A program made the position numbers and the translations under genes. Below the pieces are notes generated by a model that saw only the letters and a program-made list of their open reading frames with translations, was not told where the DNA came from and searched no databases. A DNA stretch of 64,000 nt from Sphingomonas ginkgonis. GTDB lineage: Bacteria; Pseudomonadota; Alphaproteobacteria; Sphingomonadales; Sphingomonadaceae. The stretch lies in the NCBI RefSeq assembly GCF_003970925.1, contig NZ_RWJF01000001.1, forward strand, positions 366,501-430,500. The letters run 5' to 3'. Position 1 is the stretch's first letter, and each line of letters begins with the position of its first letter. Of this stretch, positions 28,369 through 38,359 are shown piece after piece.

Positions 28369-29064
28369 ATGAAGGAAACGGCGTCGAGAAACGCCGCTGC
28401 TAGCGCGGGGACGGGGGATGGATCGGCGATGCTGCGTCTCGAGTCGGGCGGTGGTAGCGCGGCCAGCGACGGCAAGGCCCCGCGGACCGCGCGCGGTGAG
28501 CGGACGCTGCGCAAGATCCTCGACGCGGCGCGGGTCGAGTTCGGCGACAAGGGCTTCGCGGACAGCTCGATCGTCGGCATTACCAGCCGTGCCAAGGTCG
28601 CGCTCGGCACCTTCTATACCTACTTCGACAGCAAGGAGGACGTGTTCCGCGCGCTGGTTCGCGACATGTCGGACCGAGTCCGCGAACATGTCGCGCCGTC
28701 GCTCAGCGGAGCCAGCGACGGGATCGAGGCCGAGAGCTGCGCGCTCGAGAGCTTCCTCCGCTTCGTCGAGCAGCAGAAGCAGGTCTATCGGATCATCGAC
28801 GAAGCCGAGTTCGTCGATCCGCAGGGCTTCCACGACCATTACCAGACCACCGCCACCCGCATCGCCGCCCGGCTCGACGCGGCGGCGGCCCGCGGCGAGG
28901 TCCAGCCGGCCGCCGACCCGCTCGAGAGCGAGGTGCGCGCCTGGGCGGTCATGGGAATGAACGTCTTCCTCGGCCTGCGCTATGGAGTCTGGTCGCACGA
29001 GGAACCGGAGAAGGTCGCCGCCGCCGCCGCCCGGCTGCTCCGCGGCGGATTAGCCAAGCGCTAG
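28369..29064 (+). CDS. TetR-family transcriptional regulator
   Basis: 231-residue regulator with an unusually long Ala/Gly/Ser-rich N-terminus (about 1-45) before the TetR DNA-binding domain (about 48-95; KILDAARVEFGDKGFADSS, FYTYFDSKEDVF). A ligand-binding helical C-terminal domain follows. It probably controls the divergent receptor-MFS pair through the inverted repeat between them. An upstream TTG (28318) would add 17 residues; the ATG at 28369 is preferred because of an AGGGG leader. An internal ATG at 28429 is also possible. Its stop overlaps that of the convergent ThuA gene. Confidence 0.88.
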   Translation: MKETASRNAAASAGTGDGSAMLRLESGGGSAASDGKAPRTARGERTLRKILDAARVEFGDKGFADSSIVGITSRAKVALGTFYTYFDSKEDVFRALVRDMSDRVREHVAPSLSGASDGIEAESCALESFLRFVEQQKQVYRIIDEAEFVDPQGFHDHYQTTATRIAARLDAAAARGEVQPAADPLESEVRAWAVMGMNVFLGLRYGVWSHEEPEKVAAAAARLLRGGLAKR

Positions 29065-30143
29065 CGGCGGGCGCGGGCCGTCCAGCGCATCGCCTGATCT
29101 AGCATCCGCAGGTAGAGCGGCTCGGCATATTGCTCGGGCCGGTGACCGATCGCCGAGTAGAAGACCCGCCCGCGGCCGAGCATCCGGGTCCAGGCGATTG
29201 GATGGTCACCCATCCGCAGGTCCTCGCCATTCATGCCGACCAGCCGGTAGCTCCGCTCGTCCAGGGTCGCGAGAACATGGGCGCCGCTCGCGCGCGGATT
29301 GGCACGGAAGCTGTACCACTCGTCGGTCATCGACCAGCTCGGCGGAAGCCCGCTGGTGACCGGCCCCGAACGATCCTCCAGCCGGATCGTCGCCGCCTGG
29401 AACTGCGGACTCATCGGGTGGCCGAGGAAGCGGGCGCCGATCAGACGGTCGCTGTACCAGTCCCAGAAGGTCGCCGGGTCGCCCGCCGAGCCGTGGACTG
29501 CGACGAAGCCGCCGCCGCGCTCGACGAAGCGGCGGAGGGCGGCCCGCTGCGAGAGGGTCAGTACGTCGCCGCTGATGTTGTTCCAGATCACCGCATCGAA
29601 CGAGCGCAGCGTCGCGGCATTGATCGCACCGCCGCGATCGGTCGAGGCGAGCGCCCAGCCGTGGCGCCGGGCGATGGTGACGAAGGCGGCGTGCGCGGCG
29701 TCCACCGACGGCGAGTCGCGGAAGCCGTTGATCTTTTCGAACAGGAGAAAGCGCGGGCGTCCTGCGGACAGCTTGAACGCCGGCCGGTCGTCGTCGTAGC
29801 GGGCGCAGCGCTGGCGCCGATCCTCCGCCGTGACCGGCACGGCTGCGAGCGCCCGGTCGAGCCGCTCCAGTTGGACCGAGGCGTCCGGCCCCTTCACCAC
29901 GTCGCGGACGGTCAGGATGGCGGCGAAGCTTGGCGCCTCGGTGCGGAGGAAGTCGGCGGGCAGGCCCCGCCCGAGATCAGGCACTCTTTGGCGGAGGATC
30001 GCCGCGGCGCGCGGGCTCAGCAGCAGGTCGATCAGCGGCGATCGCGAGGAGAAGGGCGCGTCGCGCAGCGGGCAGTCGAGCGGCGCGGCCATGGCTGGCG
30101 TTGCAGCCAACAAGGAGAGTAGGGCCAACAAGAATCTACGCAT
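29061..30143 (-). CDS. Exported ThuA-domain protein
   Basis: 360-residue protein with a signal peptide (about 1-20, ending AMAAP), an uncharacterised N-terminal half and a C-terminal ThuA-like class I glutamine-amidotransferase-like fold (about 130-355; AVIWNNISGDVLT, GGGFVAVHGSAGD and WTRMLGRGRVFYSAIGH). ThuA proteins are linked to disaccharide (trehalose) utilisation, with an undefined reaction. ATG 30143 is preferred to a GTG two codons earlier because GAGGGGG lies seven bases before it. Confidence 0.88.
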   Translation of the reverse strand: MRRFLLALLSLLAATPAMAAPLDCPLRDAPFSSRSPLIDLLLSPRAAAILRQRVPDLGRGLPADFLRTEAPSFAAILTVRDVVKGPDASVQLERLDRALAAVPVTAEDRRQRCARYDDDRPAFKLSAGRPRFLLFEKINGFRDSPSVDAAHAAFVTIARRHGWALASTDRGGAINAATLRSFDAVIWNNISGDVLTLSQRAALRRFVERGGGFVAVHGSAGDPATFWDWYSDRLIGARFLGHPMSPQFQAATIRLEDRSGPVTSGLPPSWSMTDEWYSFRANPRASGAHVLATLDERSYRLVGMNGEDLRMGDHPIAWTRMLGRGRVFYSAIGHRPEQYAEPLYLRMLDQAMRWTARARR

Positions 30144-30181
30144 CGACACTCCCCCTCACGTTCGCACGGGCCCGGTCCGGC

Positions 30182-31342
30182 CTACAGGTTGCGCAGCGCC
30201 TCCAACAGAAGGTCGACATCCGCCTCGTCCTGGTAGAGCCCGAACCCGATCCGCAGCACGTCGCCGCGCACGTCGGTGACGATGTTGCGCGCGCTGAGCG
30301 CATCGCACCAGCCCTTCGCCGCGGGCGAACGCAGCGCGAGGAAGCGGGCGTGTTGCTCCCCGGATGTGGGGTTGAGCAGTTCCGCCGTGCCAAGCACGCT
30401 GTCGCCTAATTCGTCGATCAATCGTTGCTGGAGTTCTCGTACCAGCCCCGAGATCCGGGCGGTCGTCAGCCCATTCGCCGCCAGCATCCCGCGCACGGCG
30501 AGGAAGCGGTAGAGCGCGCTGGGGTCGAACGTCGCCCCCATGAAGCGCATCGCGTCCGGAGCGTACCCGATCTGGCCTGGCGGAAGGGTCAGGTCCTCGA
30601 ATTCTGCGTACCAGCCGGTCAGCGGCGGCCGCGCGCCGAACTCCGGCGGGCAGTGGAGAAAGCCCATCCCCTCGCCGCTCATCGCATATTTGTAACCGCC
30701 GCCAAGATAGAAGAGCCGCTCGCCCAGCGCGGGGGTGAGCGGCGCGTCGAGCGCCATGAAGGCGTGATAGCCGTCGACGACCACCCAGGGTCCGGCCGGA
30801 TCGGCGAGCCGCGCGAGCTCCTCCAGCCCGGCGAAGACGCGCCCGCTTCCGAACAGGACGTGGCTGACGAGGATGAGGTCGTGCTCGCCCGCGGCCGCCC
30901 GCGCGAGGAAGCGATTTGCAAAGTCGTCGAACGGCTCGGCCGCCACCACGTCGAGGGTAACGCTGCCCTCCTCCGCCCAGCGCGCGAACTGTCGCCGGGC
31001 ACTGTGGAACTCGCCGTCGCTGGTGAGGATCCGCAGCGGCCCGCCAGCGCGACGCGGCGCCGCGCCCCATAGTCGGACGAGGAAGTCGTGGGTGTTCGCC
31101 GCGAACACTACGGCGTCCGATTGGCCAGTCCCGAGCTCAGCCGCGACCTCGGCCTGGGCGGCGGACCAGATCTCGCCCATCACCCGCTTCCACTTGCGGT
31201 CGGCGAGCCGCGCCGCATCATCCCAGCATTCGATCTGTCCTTCGCGCGAGGCGTCGGGCCAGAGATGATGACTGTGCGCGGCGAAGTGGAGCCGGTCCGG
31301 ATCGGCCGCCAGGCTACGCGCGAAGAGCGGCTTGAAGCTCAT
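30182..31342 (-). CDS. kynU: Kynureninase-like class V PLP enzyme
   Basis: 386-residue pyridoxal-phosphate enzyme. The PLP lysine lies in GGYKYAMSGEG (near residue 220), the cofactor Asp is in VVDGYHAF, and TGWYAEF follows as in the kynureninase branch. Kynureninase converts kynurenine to anthranilate and alanine. The ATG overlaps the stop of tryptophan 2,3-dioxygenase (ATGA), which strongly supports the tryptophan-kynurenine role. The middle enzyme, kynurenine formamidase, is not in this window. A general class V aminotransferase is the alternative reading. Confidence 0.78.
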   Translation of the reverse strand: MSFKPLFARSLAADPDRLHFAAHSHHLWPDASREGQIECWDDAARLADRKWKRVMGEIWSAAQAEVAAELGTGQSDAVVFAANTHDFLVRLWGAAPRRAGGPLRILTSDGEFHSARRQFARWAEEGSVTLDVVAAEPFDDFANRFLARAAAGEHDLILVSHVLFGSGRVFAGLEELARLADPAGPWVVVDGYHAFMALDAPLTPALGERLFYLGGGYKYAMSGEGMGFLHCPPEFGARPPLTGWYAEFEDLTLPPGQIGYAPDAMRFMGATFDPSALYRFLAVRGMLAANGLTTARISGLVRELQQRLIDELGDSVLGTAELLNPTSGEQHARFLALRSPAAKGWCDALSARNIVTDVRGDVLRIGFGLYQDEADVDLLLEALRNL

Positions 31343-32073
31343 AGCTCGGTCCTCAGCCGCCACAGCTCGGGGAAGGCACGCTTGGCGAGGGTGGACTGGA
31401 GATAGGCGACACCCTCCGACCCGCCCGTCCCGGGCTTGCCGCCGATGATCCGCTCGACCGTCAGCACATGCTTGTGCCGCCACCCGGCCAGCGCATCGTC
31501 GATGTCGACCAGCTTCTCGGCCATCTCGTAGAGGTCGAACCAGCGGTCGGCGTTGCGGTACACGGCGAGCCAGCTCGGCGCCCCGGCCCGTTCGCGCGCC
31601 GCATCGCAGACCTCCCACAGGCTGGGTGCCTCGAGGGCGGCCGCGAGCCGCGCATGCCCTTCGCCGCTGCCTTCGTGGAACCGAAGGAAGTTGGGATCTT
31701 TCAGCCCAAGCCGATATTCGAGCTCACGGAATTGCGCCGACTGGAAGCCCGACGAGGTGCCGAGCACCGCCCGGAACTTGCCATAGTCGACCGGAGTCAG
31801 GGTCGCGAGCACGTCCCAGGACAAAGTCATGACCGACTGGATCCGGCTAACCCGGGCCAGCGCCTTGTAGGCCTCCGCGGGGCGGTCGGCGGCGATCAGC
31901 TCGATCGCCAGCGCCACCTCGTGAAGCATCTGCTTGAGCCACAGTTCCTTCGTCTGGTGGATGACGATGAACAGCATCTCGTCGTGGAGGTCGCTGAGCG
32001 GCTTCTGCGCCGACAGCAGCGTCGGCAGCTGGAGATAGTCGGCATAGGTCATGCCGGCGGGCGTCGCGGTCAT
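31339..32073 (-). CDS. kynA: Tryptophan 2,3-dioxygenase
   Basis: 244-residue cytosolic haem enzyme that opens the indole ring of tryptophan to N-formylkynurenine, the first step of kynurenine catabolism. The HQTKELWLKQMLHE segment (about 39-52) and the haem-ligand region WRHKHVLTVERIIG followed by KPGTGGSEG (about 205-228) are diagnostic. The length is slightly short but within the range of bacterial enzymes. It is translationally coupled to kynU. Confidence 0.95.
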   Translation of the reverse strand: MTATPAGMTYADYLQLPTLLSAQKPLSDLHDEMLFIVIHQTKELWLKQMLHEVALAIELIAADRPAEAYKALARVSRIQSVMTLSWDVLATLTPVDYGKFRAVLGTSSGFQSAQFRELEYRLGLKDPNFLRFHEGSGEGHARLAAALEAPSLWEVCDAARERAGAPSWLAVYRNADRWFDLYEMAEKLVDIDDALAGWRHKHVLTVERIIGGKPGTGGSEGVAYLQSTLAKRAFPELWRLRTEL

Positions 32074-32125
32074 GCTCGTGGCCTAGGCCAAAGCGGGCGC
32101 CGCGTCACGCCGCCCGCGGCAGGGT

Positions 32126-32596
32126 TCAGCTGCCGGGCGAGCTGTCGCCGCCGGCACCAGGGGCCGCGCCGACCACGCCGATGTTGCCGAAGATCTCGTC
32201 GAAGAAGCTCTTCTTGCGGCCGAGGGTCGGCGTGAGGTCGCGGCTCGGACGGATGTAGCGGACCAGCTCGCGCCCGGTCTGGTTGACCGAGGCGACGTTT
32301 CCGGCCTGGTCGAACTTCACCCGCAGCACGGTCTGGTCGGTGACCCGCGGCTGGCGGAAGGCGATGGTGGTCGTCTTGCGCGCCACATAATACCATTCGC
32401 TCTGGTCGAACTGACCGGTGAAGGTCGGCCGGCCGAGCGCCTTGGCGACCGAGTCCTTGTTGTCGACGCCCGGCTGGATGGTGGAGGCGAGCTGCTTGTC
32501 CATGACGAAGCCTTTGGTGTCGTGGACGCCCGCGCAGCCCGCCAGCGCGCTCGCACCGAGGACCAGGCCTGCCAGGGTCATCGCTCGAACAGTCAT
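32126..32596 (-). CDS. bamE: Outer-membrane assembly lipoprotein BamE (SmpA/OmlA)
   Basis: 156-residue lipoprotein of the BAM complex that stabilises BamD-BamA and aids outer-membrane protein folding. The signal peptide ends in a lipobox (ALAGC) at about residue 20, followed by the SmpA/OmlA fold with GVDNKDSVAKALGRP and WYYVARKT. The C-terminal extension ends in Gly/Ser/Pro. The ATG at 32596 has GTGATGAC context with GGAGTGAAGTG upstream. Divergent from the cytochrome chaperone gene. Confidence 0.92.
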   Translation of the reverse strand: MTVRAMTLAGLVLGASALAGCAGVHDTKGFVMDKQLASTIQPGVDNKDSVAKALGRPTFTGQFDQSEWYYVARKTTTIAFRQPRVTDQTVLRVKFDQAGNVASVNQTGRELVRYIRPSRDLTPTLGRKKSFFDEIFGNIGVVGAAPGAGGDSSPGS

Positions 32597-32707
32597 CACT
32601 TCACTCCATTGGGGAGAGCGCCGCCCTTGCGCGGGTGCACCCCGGCCCTCCATATGCGCGCCAGCCGTTTGCGCAAGTGCGCGGGCGCTCCTGAACGGAG
32701 GATGACA

Positions 32708-33220
32708 GTGAAGGCGCTGATGCGTCTCTTCAAGAGCGAACCCAACGTCGCGCGTCCGCTCTACAACGCGGTGGTGGAGCGCGCCCGCGAGCCGGACTGG
32801 TATCGCGACCTCGGCGTGCCGGACACGATCGACGGGCGCTTCGCCATGCTTGCGACCATCCAGGCGCTGACCACGTTGCGGCTCGAACAGGGCGAGGACG
32901 AGGCGCGGCGGTCCAGCGTCGCGCTGACCGAATGCTTTATCGAGAACATGGACGTGGAAATGCGCCAGCTCGGCATCAGCGATCCCGGCATCTCGAAGAA
33001 GGTCGGCAAGCTGGTCGGCTCGCTTGGCAACCGGGTCGGCGAGTGGCGCCGGGTCGCCGCCGGCGAGGCGAGCTGGACCGCGGCGACCCACCGCAGCGTC
33101 TATCGCGAGGTGGAGGTCGAAGGATCCGTCGCGGCGCTGATGGAGCAGCGGCTGCGCGCTTTCTGGGCCGCGCTGCAGCGGACCTCCGACGAGGCGCTCG
33201 TCGCCGGCCAGCTGCCGTGA
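32708..33220 (+). CDS. Ubiquinol-cytochrome c chaperone (CBP3/UQCC1-like)
   Basis: 170-residue protein of the family that includes mitochondrial Cbp3/UQCC1, needed for assembly of cytochrome bc1. The segments ARPLYNAVVERARE, CFIENMDVEMRQLGISDPGI and KKVGKLVGSLGNRVGEW are the family core. A GGAGG (32697-32701) abuts the ATG at 32702 with no spacer but is six bases from the GTG at 32708, so the GTG is chosen; the ATG would add two residues. The stop overlaps the DUF177 start. Confidence 0.85.
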   Translation: MKALMRLFKSEPNVARPLYNAVVERAREPDWYRDLGVPDTIDGRFAMLATIQALTTLRLEQGEDEARRSSVALTECFIENMDVEMRQLGISDPGISKKVGKLVGSLGNRVGEWRRVAAGEASWTAATHRSVYREVEVEGSVAALMEQRLRAFWAALQRTSDEALVAGQLP

Positions 33221-33738
33221 GCGACTTCGCCCACCGGCTGAACCTCGCGCAGGTCCGCGACGGGCAGCGGCTCGACCTCGTCGCCGACGATGCGGAGCGC
33301 GACGCGGTGCGCGACCGGCTCGGGCTGGCCCGGCTGGAGCGGTTCGAGGCGCATGTCGCGCTGACCCGAGAGGGCGAGCGGGTCCATGCCGAGGGACGGA
33401 TCCGGGCGGCGCTCGAGCAAAGCTGCGTCGCGACGGGCGAGCCGGTGCCGGCCCATGTCGACGAGTCCTTCGCCATCGACTTCCTGCCGGAACCGCACGG
33501 CACTGCGCCCGACGAGGAGATCGAGCTGAGCGAGGCGGACTGCGACGTGGTGTTCCACGACGGCCAGTCGATCGATCTCGGCGAGGCGCTCGCCGACACG
33601 CTGGCGCTGAGCCTCGATCCCTATCCCAGGGCGCCAGAGGCTGACACCGCGCTGCGCGAAGCCGGCGTGCTCAGCGAGGAGCAGGCCGGGCCGTTCGCGG
33701 CGCTGGCAGCGCTCAAGCAGCAGAAGTCCCCCGAATAA
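33217..33738 (+). CDS. DUF177 (YceD-family) protein
   Basis: 173-residue protein of the DUF177/YceD family, linked in many bacteria to 23S rRNA metabolism and usually encoded before rpmF and plsX. Here neither follows; the catalase gene is next. The GTG start lies inside the upstream stop (GTGA overlap). The conserved CVATGEPVPAHVDESF and DLGEALADTLALSLDPYP segments are visible. In alphaproteobacteria it is regularly paired with the upstream chaperone gene. Confidence 0.88.
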   Translation: MSDFAHRLNLAQVRDGQRLDLVADDAERDAVRDRLGLARLERFEAHVALTREGERVHAEGRIRAALEQSCVATGEPVPAHVDESFAIDFLPEPHGTAPDEEIELSEADCDVVFHDGQSIDLGEALADTLALSLDPYPRAPEADTALREAGVLSEEQAGPFAALAALKQQKSPE

Positions 33739-33788
33739 TCGTCCCGCCGCTCGGCACGCTCGCTCCAGCCAAGTTTTTCTCTGCAACC

Positions 33789-33814
33789 GGAAATTCCCTT
33801 CGCAGCGGGGCGTT
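33789..33814 (+). promoter_or_regulatory. EcfG-like promoter of the catalase gene
   Basis: GGAAA (33789-33793), 17 bases, CGTT (33811-33814): eight of nine consensus bases of the general-stress promoter GGAAC-N16/17-CGTT. The start codon of the catalase is 42 bases downstream of the -10 element, and stress control of a large catalase is biologically expected. Confidence 0.55.
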
Positions 33815-33856
33815 GCTGCTTTGCGAGAGATTACAGGACAGAGAAAGCGATCGACG

Positions 33857-35917
33857 ATGAATGAAGAGCGGCAAGCGGGCAGCGGCGGCGAAACCCATCA
33901 GCAGGGGAGCGACTATCCCGTCCTCACCACCAACCAGGGGATCGCGATCGCCGACAACCAGAACAGCCTGAAGGGTGGCGAACGCGGCCCGACGCTGCTC
34001 GAGGACTTTGTCCTTCGCGAGAAGATCTTCCACTTCGACCATGAGCGCATTCCCGAGCGGATCGTCCACGCCCGCGGCTCCGGCGCGCACGGAGTGTTCA
34101 CCGCCACCGACGACTTCTCCGACGTTTGCAAGGCGGCGCTGTTCAAGAGCGGCACCGAGACCCCGGTGTTCGTCCGCTTCTCGACGGTCGCCGGCGGCGC
34201 GGGAAGCGTCGACACGCCGCGCGACGTGCGCGGCTTCGCGGTCAAGTTCTACACGAGCGAGGGCAATTGGGATCTGGTCGGTAACAACATCCCGGTCTTC
34301 TTCATCCAAGACGCGATCAAGTTTCCGGACCTGATCCATGCGGCCAAGATGGAAGCCGACCGGGCCTATCCGCAGGCCGGCACCGCGCACGACACCTTCT
34401 GGGACTTCGCCTCTTTGATGCCCGAAACGACCCACATGCTGATGTGGGCGATGAGCGACCGCACTCTGCCGCGCTCGCTGCGGATGATGGAAGGCTTCGG
34501 AATCCACAGCTTTCGGCTGATCAATGCCGAGGGCAAGGAAAGTTTCGTCAAGTTTCACTGGAAGCCCAAGCTCGGCATCCAGTCGACGATCTGGGACGAG
34601 GCGCTTAAGCTCCAGGCCGCCGACAACGACTATCACCGCCGAGACCTCTACGAGGCGATCGCCAGCGGCGACTATCCCGAGTGGGAACTCGGCGTGCAGG
34701 TGTTCGACGAGGAGTTCGCCCGAGCGCAGCCATACGATGTGCTCGACTCGACCAAGCTCATCCCCGAGGAAGACCTGCCGGTGCGGGTCATCGGAACCCT
34801 CCAGCTCAACCGCAACCCGGACAATTTCTTCGCCGAGACCGAGCAGGTCGCCTTCTGCCCCGGCAATGTCGTGCCCGGCGTCGACTTCTCCAACGACCCG
34901 CTGCTGCAGGGACGGCTCTTCTCCTACCTAGACACGCAGAAGTCGCGGCTAGGCACAGCCAATTTTCACCAATTGCCGATCAACGCCCCGCGCTGTCCGA
35001 TGATGAACTTCCAGCGCGACGGGCAGATGCAGATGACCGTCCCGCAGGGCCGCGCCAACTATGAGCCGAACAGTCTATCGCAGGGTGGCGAGGACGGCGG
35101 CCCGCGCGAATGCCCGGCGCGCGGCCATTCGCCCGCCAATCTTGCCAGCGGGGAGCGGGAGAGCGGGCCCAAGCTCCGCGTCCGTTCGGAGCTGTTCGCC
35201 GACCATTACAGCCAGGCGCGGATGTTCTGGCTCAGCCAGGACCCGCACGAGCAGGCACATATCGCCTCCTCCTTCGCCTTCGAGCTGAGCAAGGTCGAAA
35301 TGCCGCAGATCGCGCCGCGGCTGGTTGCCAACCTGCGCAACGTCGATGAGGGGCTCGCGCAGCGCGTCGCCAACGCGCTCGGTCTCCCGCTGCCCGAGAA
35401 GGCGCCCGCCTCGCGCGAGCCGGTCGACATGGAGCCGTCCGACGCGCTGTCGATCCACAAGAACATGAAGCCGCTGCTAAAGGGCCGGCAGGTCGGGATC
35501 CTGATCGCCGACGAGACCGACGCAAACCAGCTCCAGCAGCTGGTCGACGCGGTCGGGGCGGAGGGCGGCAAGGCGATGATCGTCGCCCCGCGTATCCACG
35601 CCACCAAGCTCAGCGACGGAACCATGCAGAAGGCCGACGGCGGCCTGCTGGGAACGCCTTCGCAGATCTTCGATGCGGTCGCGTTGCTGCTGTCGGCCGA
35701 GTCGGCGCAGCTGCTCGCCCGGCAGGGCGCGGCGGTGCAGTGGGTGATGGATGCCTTCGGCCATCTGAAGGCGATCGGCGCCACCCCCGAGGCGCAGCCG
35801 CTGCTCGACAAGGCCGGGGTCGAGAAGGACGCCGGCGTGACCGACCTCGACGGCTTCGTCGAGGCGGCCAAGCACCGCTATTACGATCGCGAGCCGACCC
35901 TGCGCATGCTCGCCTGA
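33857..35917 (+). CDS. katE: Large-subunit monofunctional catalase (HPII/KatE type)
   Basis: 686-residue haem catalase that converts hydrogen peroxide to water and oxygen. Catalytic His is in [11 protein letters not shown] (about 65-75), Asn in [16 protein letters not shown] (near 136), and the proximal Tyr in RLFSYLDTQ (about 353-361). The C-terminal domain (about 535-686) is the class I amidotransferase/DJ-1-like fold found only in large catalases. The ATG at 33857 is used; an upstream in-frame TTG is less likely. An EcfG-like promoter precedes it. Confidence 0.95.
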   Translation: MNEERQAGSGGETHQQGSDYPVLTTNQGIAIADNQNSLKGGERGPTLLEDFVLREKIFHFDHERIPERIVHARGSGAHGVFTATDDFSDVCKAALFKSGTETPVFVRFSTVAGGAGSVDTPRDVRGFAVKFYTSEGNWDLVGNNIPVFFIQDAIKFPDLIHAAKMEADRAYPQAGTAHDTFWDFASLMPETTHMLMWAMSDRTLPRSLRMMEGFGIHSFRLINAEGKESFVKFHWKPKLGIQSTIWDEALKLQAADNDYHRRDLYEAIASGDYPEWELGVQVFDEEFARAQPYDVLDSTKLIPEEDLPVRVIGTLQLNRNPDNFFAETEQVAFCPGNVVPGVDFSNDPLLQGRLFSYLDTQKSRLGTANFHQLPINAPRCPMMNFQRDGQMQMTVPQGRANYEPNSLSQGGEDGGPRECPARGHSPANLASGERESGPKLRVRSELFADHYSQARMFWLSQDPHEQAHIASSFAFELSKVEMPQIAPRLVANLRNVDEGLAQRVANALGLPLPEKAPASREPVDMEPSDALSIHKNMKPLLKGRQVGILIADETDANQLQQLVDAVGAEGGKAMIVAPRIHATKLSDGTMQKADGGLLGTPSQIFDAVALLLSAESAQLLARQGAAVQWVMDAFGHLKAIGATPEAQPLLDKAGVEKDAGVTDLDGFVEAAKHRYYDREPTLRMLA

Positions 35918-35942
35918 TCAGGCCGCGGCGGCGACGTTCCCC

Positions 35943-36497
35943 TTAGAAGGGAACGTCGTCGTCGAGGTCGCTGTCGAACGCCGCCGGCTGCGGACGTGCG
36001 CCGGAGCTTCCGCCACGCCCGGATCCGCCGCCGCTGTAGCCGCCCGACCCGAAGCCGCCACCACCGCCGGAACCGCCGAAGCCCTCGTCGTAGCCGCCGC
36101 TGCTGCTTGAACCACCACCGAAGCCGCCGCCACCGCCGCCTTCACCGCGGCCGTCGAGCAGCACCATGCTGGAGTTGAAATTGCGCAGCACGACCTCGGT
36201 CGAATAGCGGTCCTGGCCCTGCTGGTCCTGCCACTTGCGGGTCTCCAGCTGGCCCTCGAGATAGACCTTGCTGCCCTTTTTCAAATAGCGCTCGGCGACG
36301 TTGGCGAGGCCCTCGCTCATGATCTTGACCGTGTGCCATTCGGTCTTTTCCTTGCGCTCGCCGCTGTTGCGGTCCTTCCAGTTCTCCGACGTGGCGATGC
36401 GCAGCTCGACCACCTTGCCGCCGTTCTGGAAGCTCCGGCTCTCGGGATCGCGGCCGAGATTGCCGACGAGTATGACCTTGTTGACGCTGCCCGCCAT
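35943..36497 (-). CDS. ssb: Single-stranded DNA-binding protein
   Basis: 184-residue SSB. The OB fold covers residues about 5-115 ([32 protein letters not shown]), then a Gly/Ser-rich linker of about 60 residues and the acidic tip DLDDDVPF that recruits partner proteins. The ATG at 36497 has a GGAGAGAAG leader. A frame extending far upstream overlaps feoB and is a shadow. It is the first gene downstream of feoAB. Confidence 0.97.
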   Translation of the reverse strand: MAGSVNKVILVGNLGRDPESRSFQNGGKVVELRIATSENWKDRNSGERKEKTEWHTVKIMSEGLANVAERYLKKGSKVYLEGQLETRKWQDQQGQDRYSTEVVLRNFNSSMVLLDGRGEGGGGGGFGGGSSSSGGYDEGFGGSGGGGGFGSGGYSGGGSGRGGSSGARPQPAAFDSDLDDDVPF

Positions 36498-36508
36498 GCT
36501 TCTCTCCG

Positions 36509-38359
36509 CTACAGGCCGGCGAAGCGCGCCAGCCAATAAGTTGCTCCTGCCGCGATGTAGGCCAGCGCGAACAGGTAGCCAACCATGAACAGCGGCCATT
36601 TCCAGCCGTTGGTCTCGCGCCTCGTGACCGCGATGGTCGAGATGCACTGGGGAGCGAAGACGAACCAGGCGAGGAAGGCGAGCGCGGTCGGCAGCGGCCA
36701 GCGCCCGCGCAGCCGATCCTCGAGATTGGCCGCCTGCTGGTCCTCGTCCTTGCTGTCGACCGAGTAGACGGTGGCGATGGCGCTCACCGCCACCTCGCGC
36801 GCCGCCATCGCCGGGAGCAGCGCGAGGCTGATCTCGTGGTTGAACCCGACCGGGCGGACCACCGTCTCGATCCCGTCGGCGATGTGGCCGGCGATCGACA
36901 CTTCGCTCTGCTTCTGCCCGGGCCCGGCCTGCGGGAAGCTGGTCAGTGCCCAAAGCACCAGCGTGGTGACGAGGATGATCCCGCCCGCCCGCTTGAGGAA
37001 GATCGCGGCGCGCTGCCACAACCCAAGCGCAACGTCCTTGAGGATCGGCAGCTGATACTTGGGCAGCTCCATCATGAAGAAGCCGCTCGCTCCCTTGGCG
37101 ACGCTGCGCCGGAGCACCGCGGCGGCGAGCAGCGCACCGACGATCCCCGCGAGGTAGAGCCCGAACAGGACCAACCCCTGAAGGCCGATCACCCCGCCGA
37201 CCTTGCGCGCGGGTATGAACGCGGCGATCACCAGCGTGTAGACCGGGAGCCGGGCCGAGCAGGTCATCAACGGCGCGACGAGGATGGTCGTCAGCCGGTC
37301 CTTCTCATTATCGATGGTGCGCGTCGCCATGATCCCCGGCACCGCGCAGGCGAAGCTCGACAGGAGCGGGATGAAACTCCGCCCAGACAGGCCGACGCGG
37401 TGCATCAGCCGGTCCATCAGGAAGGCGGCGCGAACCATGTAGCCGGTCGCCTCGAGCAGCAGGATGAACAGGAAGAGGATGAGGATCTGCGGCAGGAAGG
37501 TGATCACCGCCCCGACCCCGTTGATCGCCCCGTCGACCACGAGCGAACGAAGGATGCCCGGCGGCAAGGTCGCGCTGGCGCGGTCGCCGGCCCAGGCGAC
37601 CAGCGTCTCGATCCAGCCTACCGGCGTCTCGGACCAGGCGAACACCGCCTGGAACATGACGAACAGGATGCCGGCGAGGATCAGCGGGCCGGCGACCGGG
37701 TGCAGCAGCACCGCGTCCAGCCGATGGGTGATCCGCCGCACCGGGGTCTCGCTCCGGACCGCGTGGGCCGCGATCGAACGGGCGCTCCGCTGCAGCTGCA
37801 ACGGGTCATGAGAGGGAGCGGCGCCCGCGCGGATCTTGCGCGGACCGAGCAGCAGCTCGGCGAGGCTGCCGCGCAGCTGCTCGATCCCGCGGCGGCGGAC
37901 CGCGACGGTCTCGACCACCGGCACGCCGAGGTCGGCGGAGAGGCGCTCGGCGTCGATCTCCAGCCCGTCGCGTCTCGCCATGTCGATCATGTTGAGCGCG
38001 ACCACGGTCGGCAGGCCGAGCGCGATCAGCTGGAGCGCGAAGCGGAGGTGATTGTCGAGGTTGGACGCATCGACCACGATCAGCAGCGCGTCGGGCAGCC
38101 GCTCGCCCTTCTGCTTGCCGAGCAGCACGTCGCGGGTGACCGCTTCGTCAGGACTGGAGGGATCGAGACCGTAGGAGCCGGGCAGGTCGACCAGCTCCAC
38201 CGGGCGTCCGTCGGGCAGGGTCATCCGGCCGCCCTTCCGCTCGACGGTCACGCCGGGATAGTTGCCGACCTTCTGTCGGGCGCCGGTCAGGGCGTTGAAC
38301 AGCGCACTCTTGCCGGCGTTGGGATTGCCGACGACCGCAACCAGCGGGGCGGGGTTCAC
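36509..38359 (-). CDS. feoB: Ferrous iron transporter FeoB
   Basis: 616-residue inner-membrane Fe(II) transporter with an N-terminal G-protein domain. G1 is [10 protein letters not shown] (about 11-20), G3 is DLPGSYG (about 58-64) and G4 is NMID (about 118-121). Two Gate motifs and the helical core follow ([13 protein letters not shown] near 375). FeoC is absent. The ATG overlaps the FeoA stop by four bases. A Fur site before feoA implies iron repression. Confidence 0.97.
   Translation of the reverse strand: MNPAPLVAVVGNPNAGKSALFNALTGARQKVGNYPGVTVERKGGRMTLPDGRPVELVDLPGSYGLDPSSPDEAVTRDVLLGKQKGERLPDALLIVVDASNLDNHLRFALQLIALGLPTVVALNMIDMARRDGLEIDAERLSADLGVPVVETVAVRRRGIEQLRGSLAELLLGPRKIRAGAAPSHDPLQLQRSARSIAAHAVRSETPVRRITHRLDAVLLHPVAGPLILAGILFVMFQAVFAWSETPVGWIETLVAWAGDRASATLPPGILRSLVVDGAINGVGAVITFLPQILILFLFILLLEATGYMVRAAFLMDRLMHRVGLSGRSFIPLLSSFACAVPGIMATRTIDNEKDRLTTILVAPLMTCSARLPVYTLVIAAFIPARKVGGVIGLQGLVLFGLYLAGIVGALLAAAVLRRSVAKGASGFFMMELPKYQLPILKDVALGLWQRAAIFLKRAGGIILVTTLVLWALTSFPQAGPGQKQSEVSIAGHIADGIETVVRPVGFNHEISLALLPAMAAREVAVSAIATVYSVDSKDEDQQAANLEDRLRGRWPLPTALAFLAWFVFAPQCISTIAVTRRETNGWKWPLFMVGYLFALAYIAAGATYWLARFAGL

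Noticed and set aside
31088..31405. Plus-strand frames opposite kynU/kynA
   Set aside because: Shadows of genes with clear PLP-lysine and dioxygenase motifs.
35960..36140. Gly-rich DNA tract
   Set aside because: It is the ordinary Gly-rich linker of SSB.
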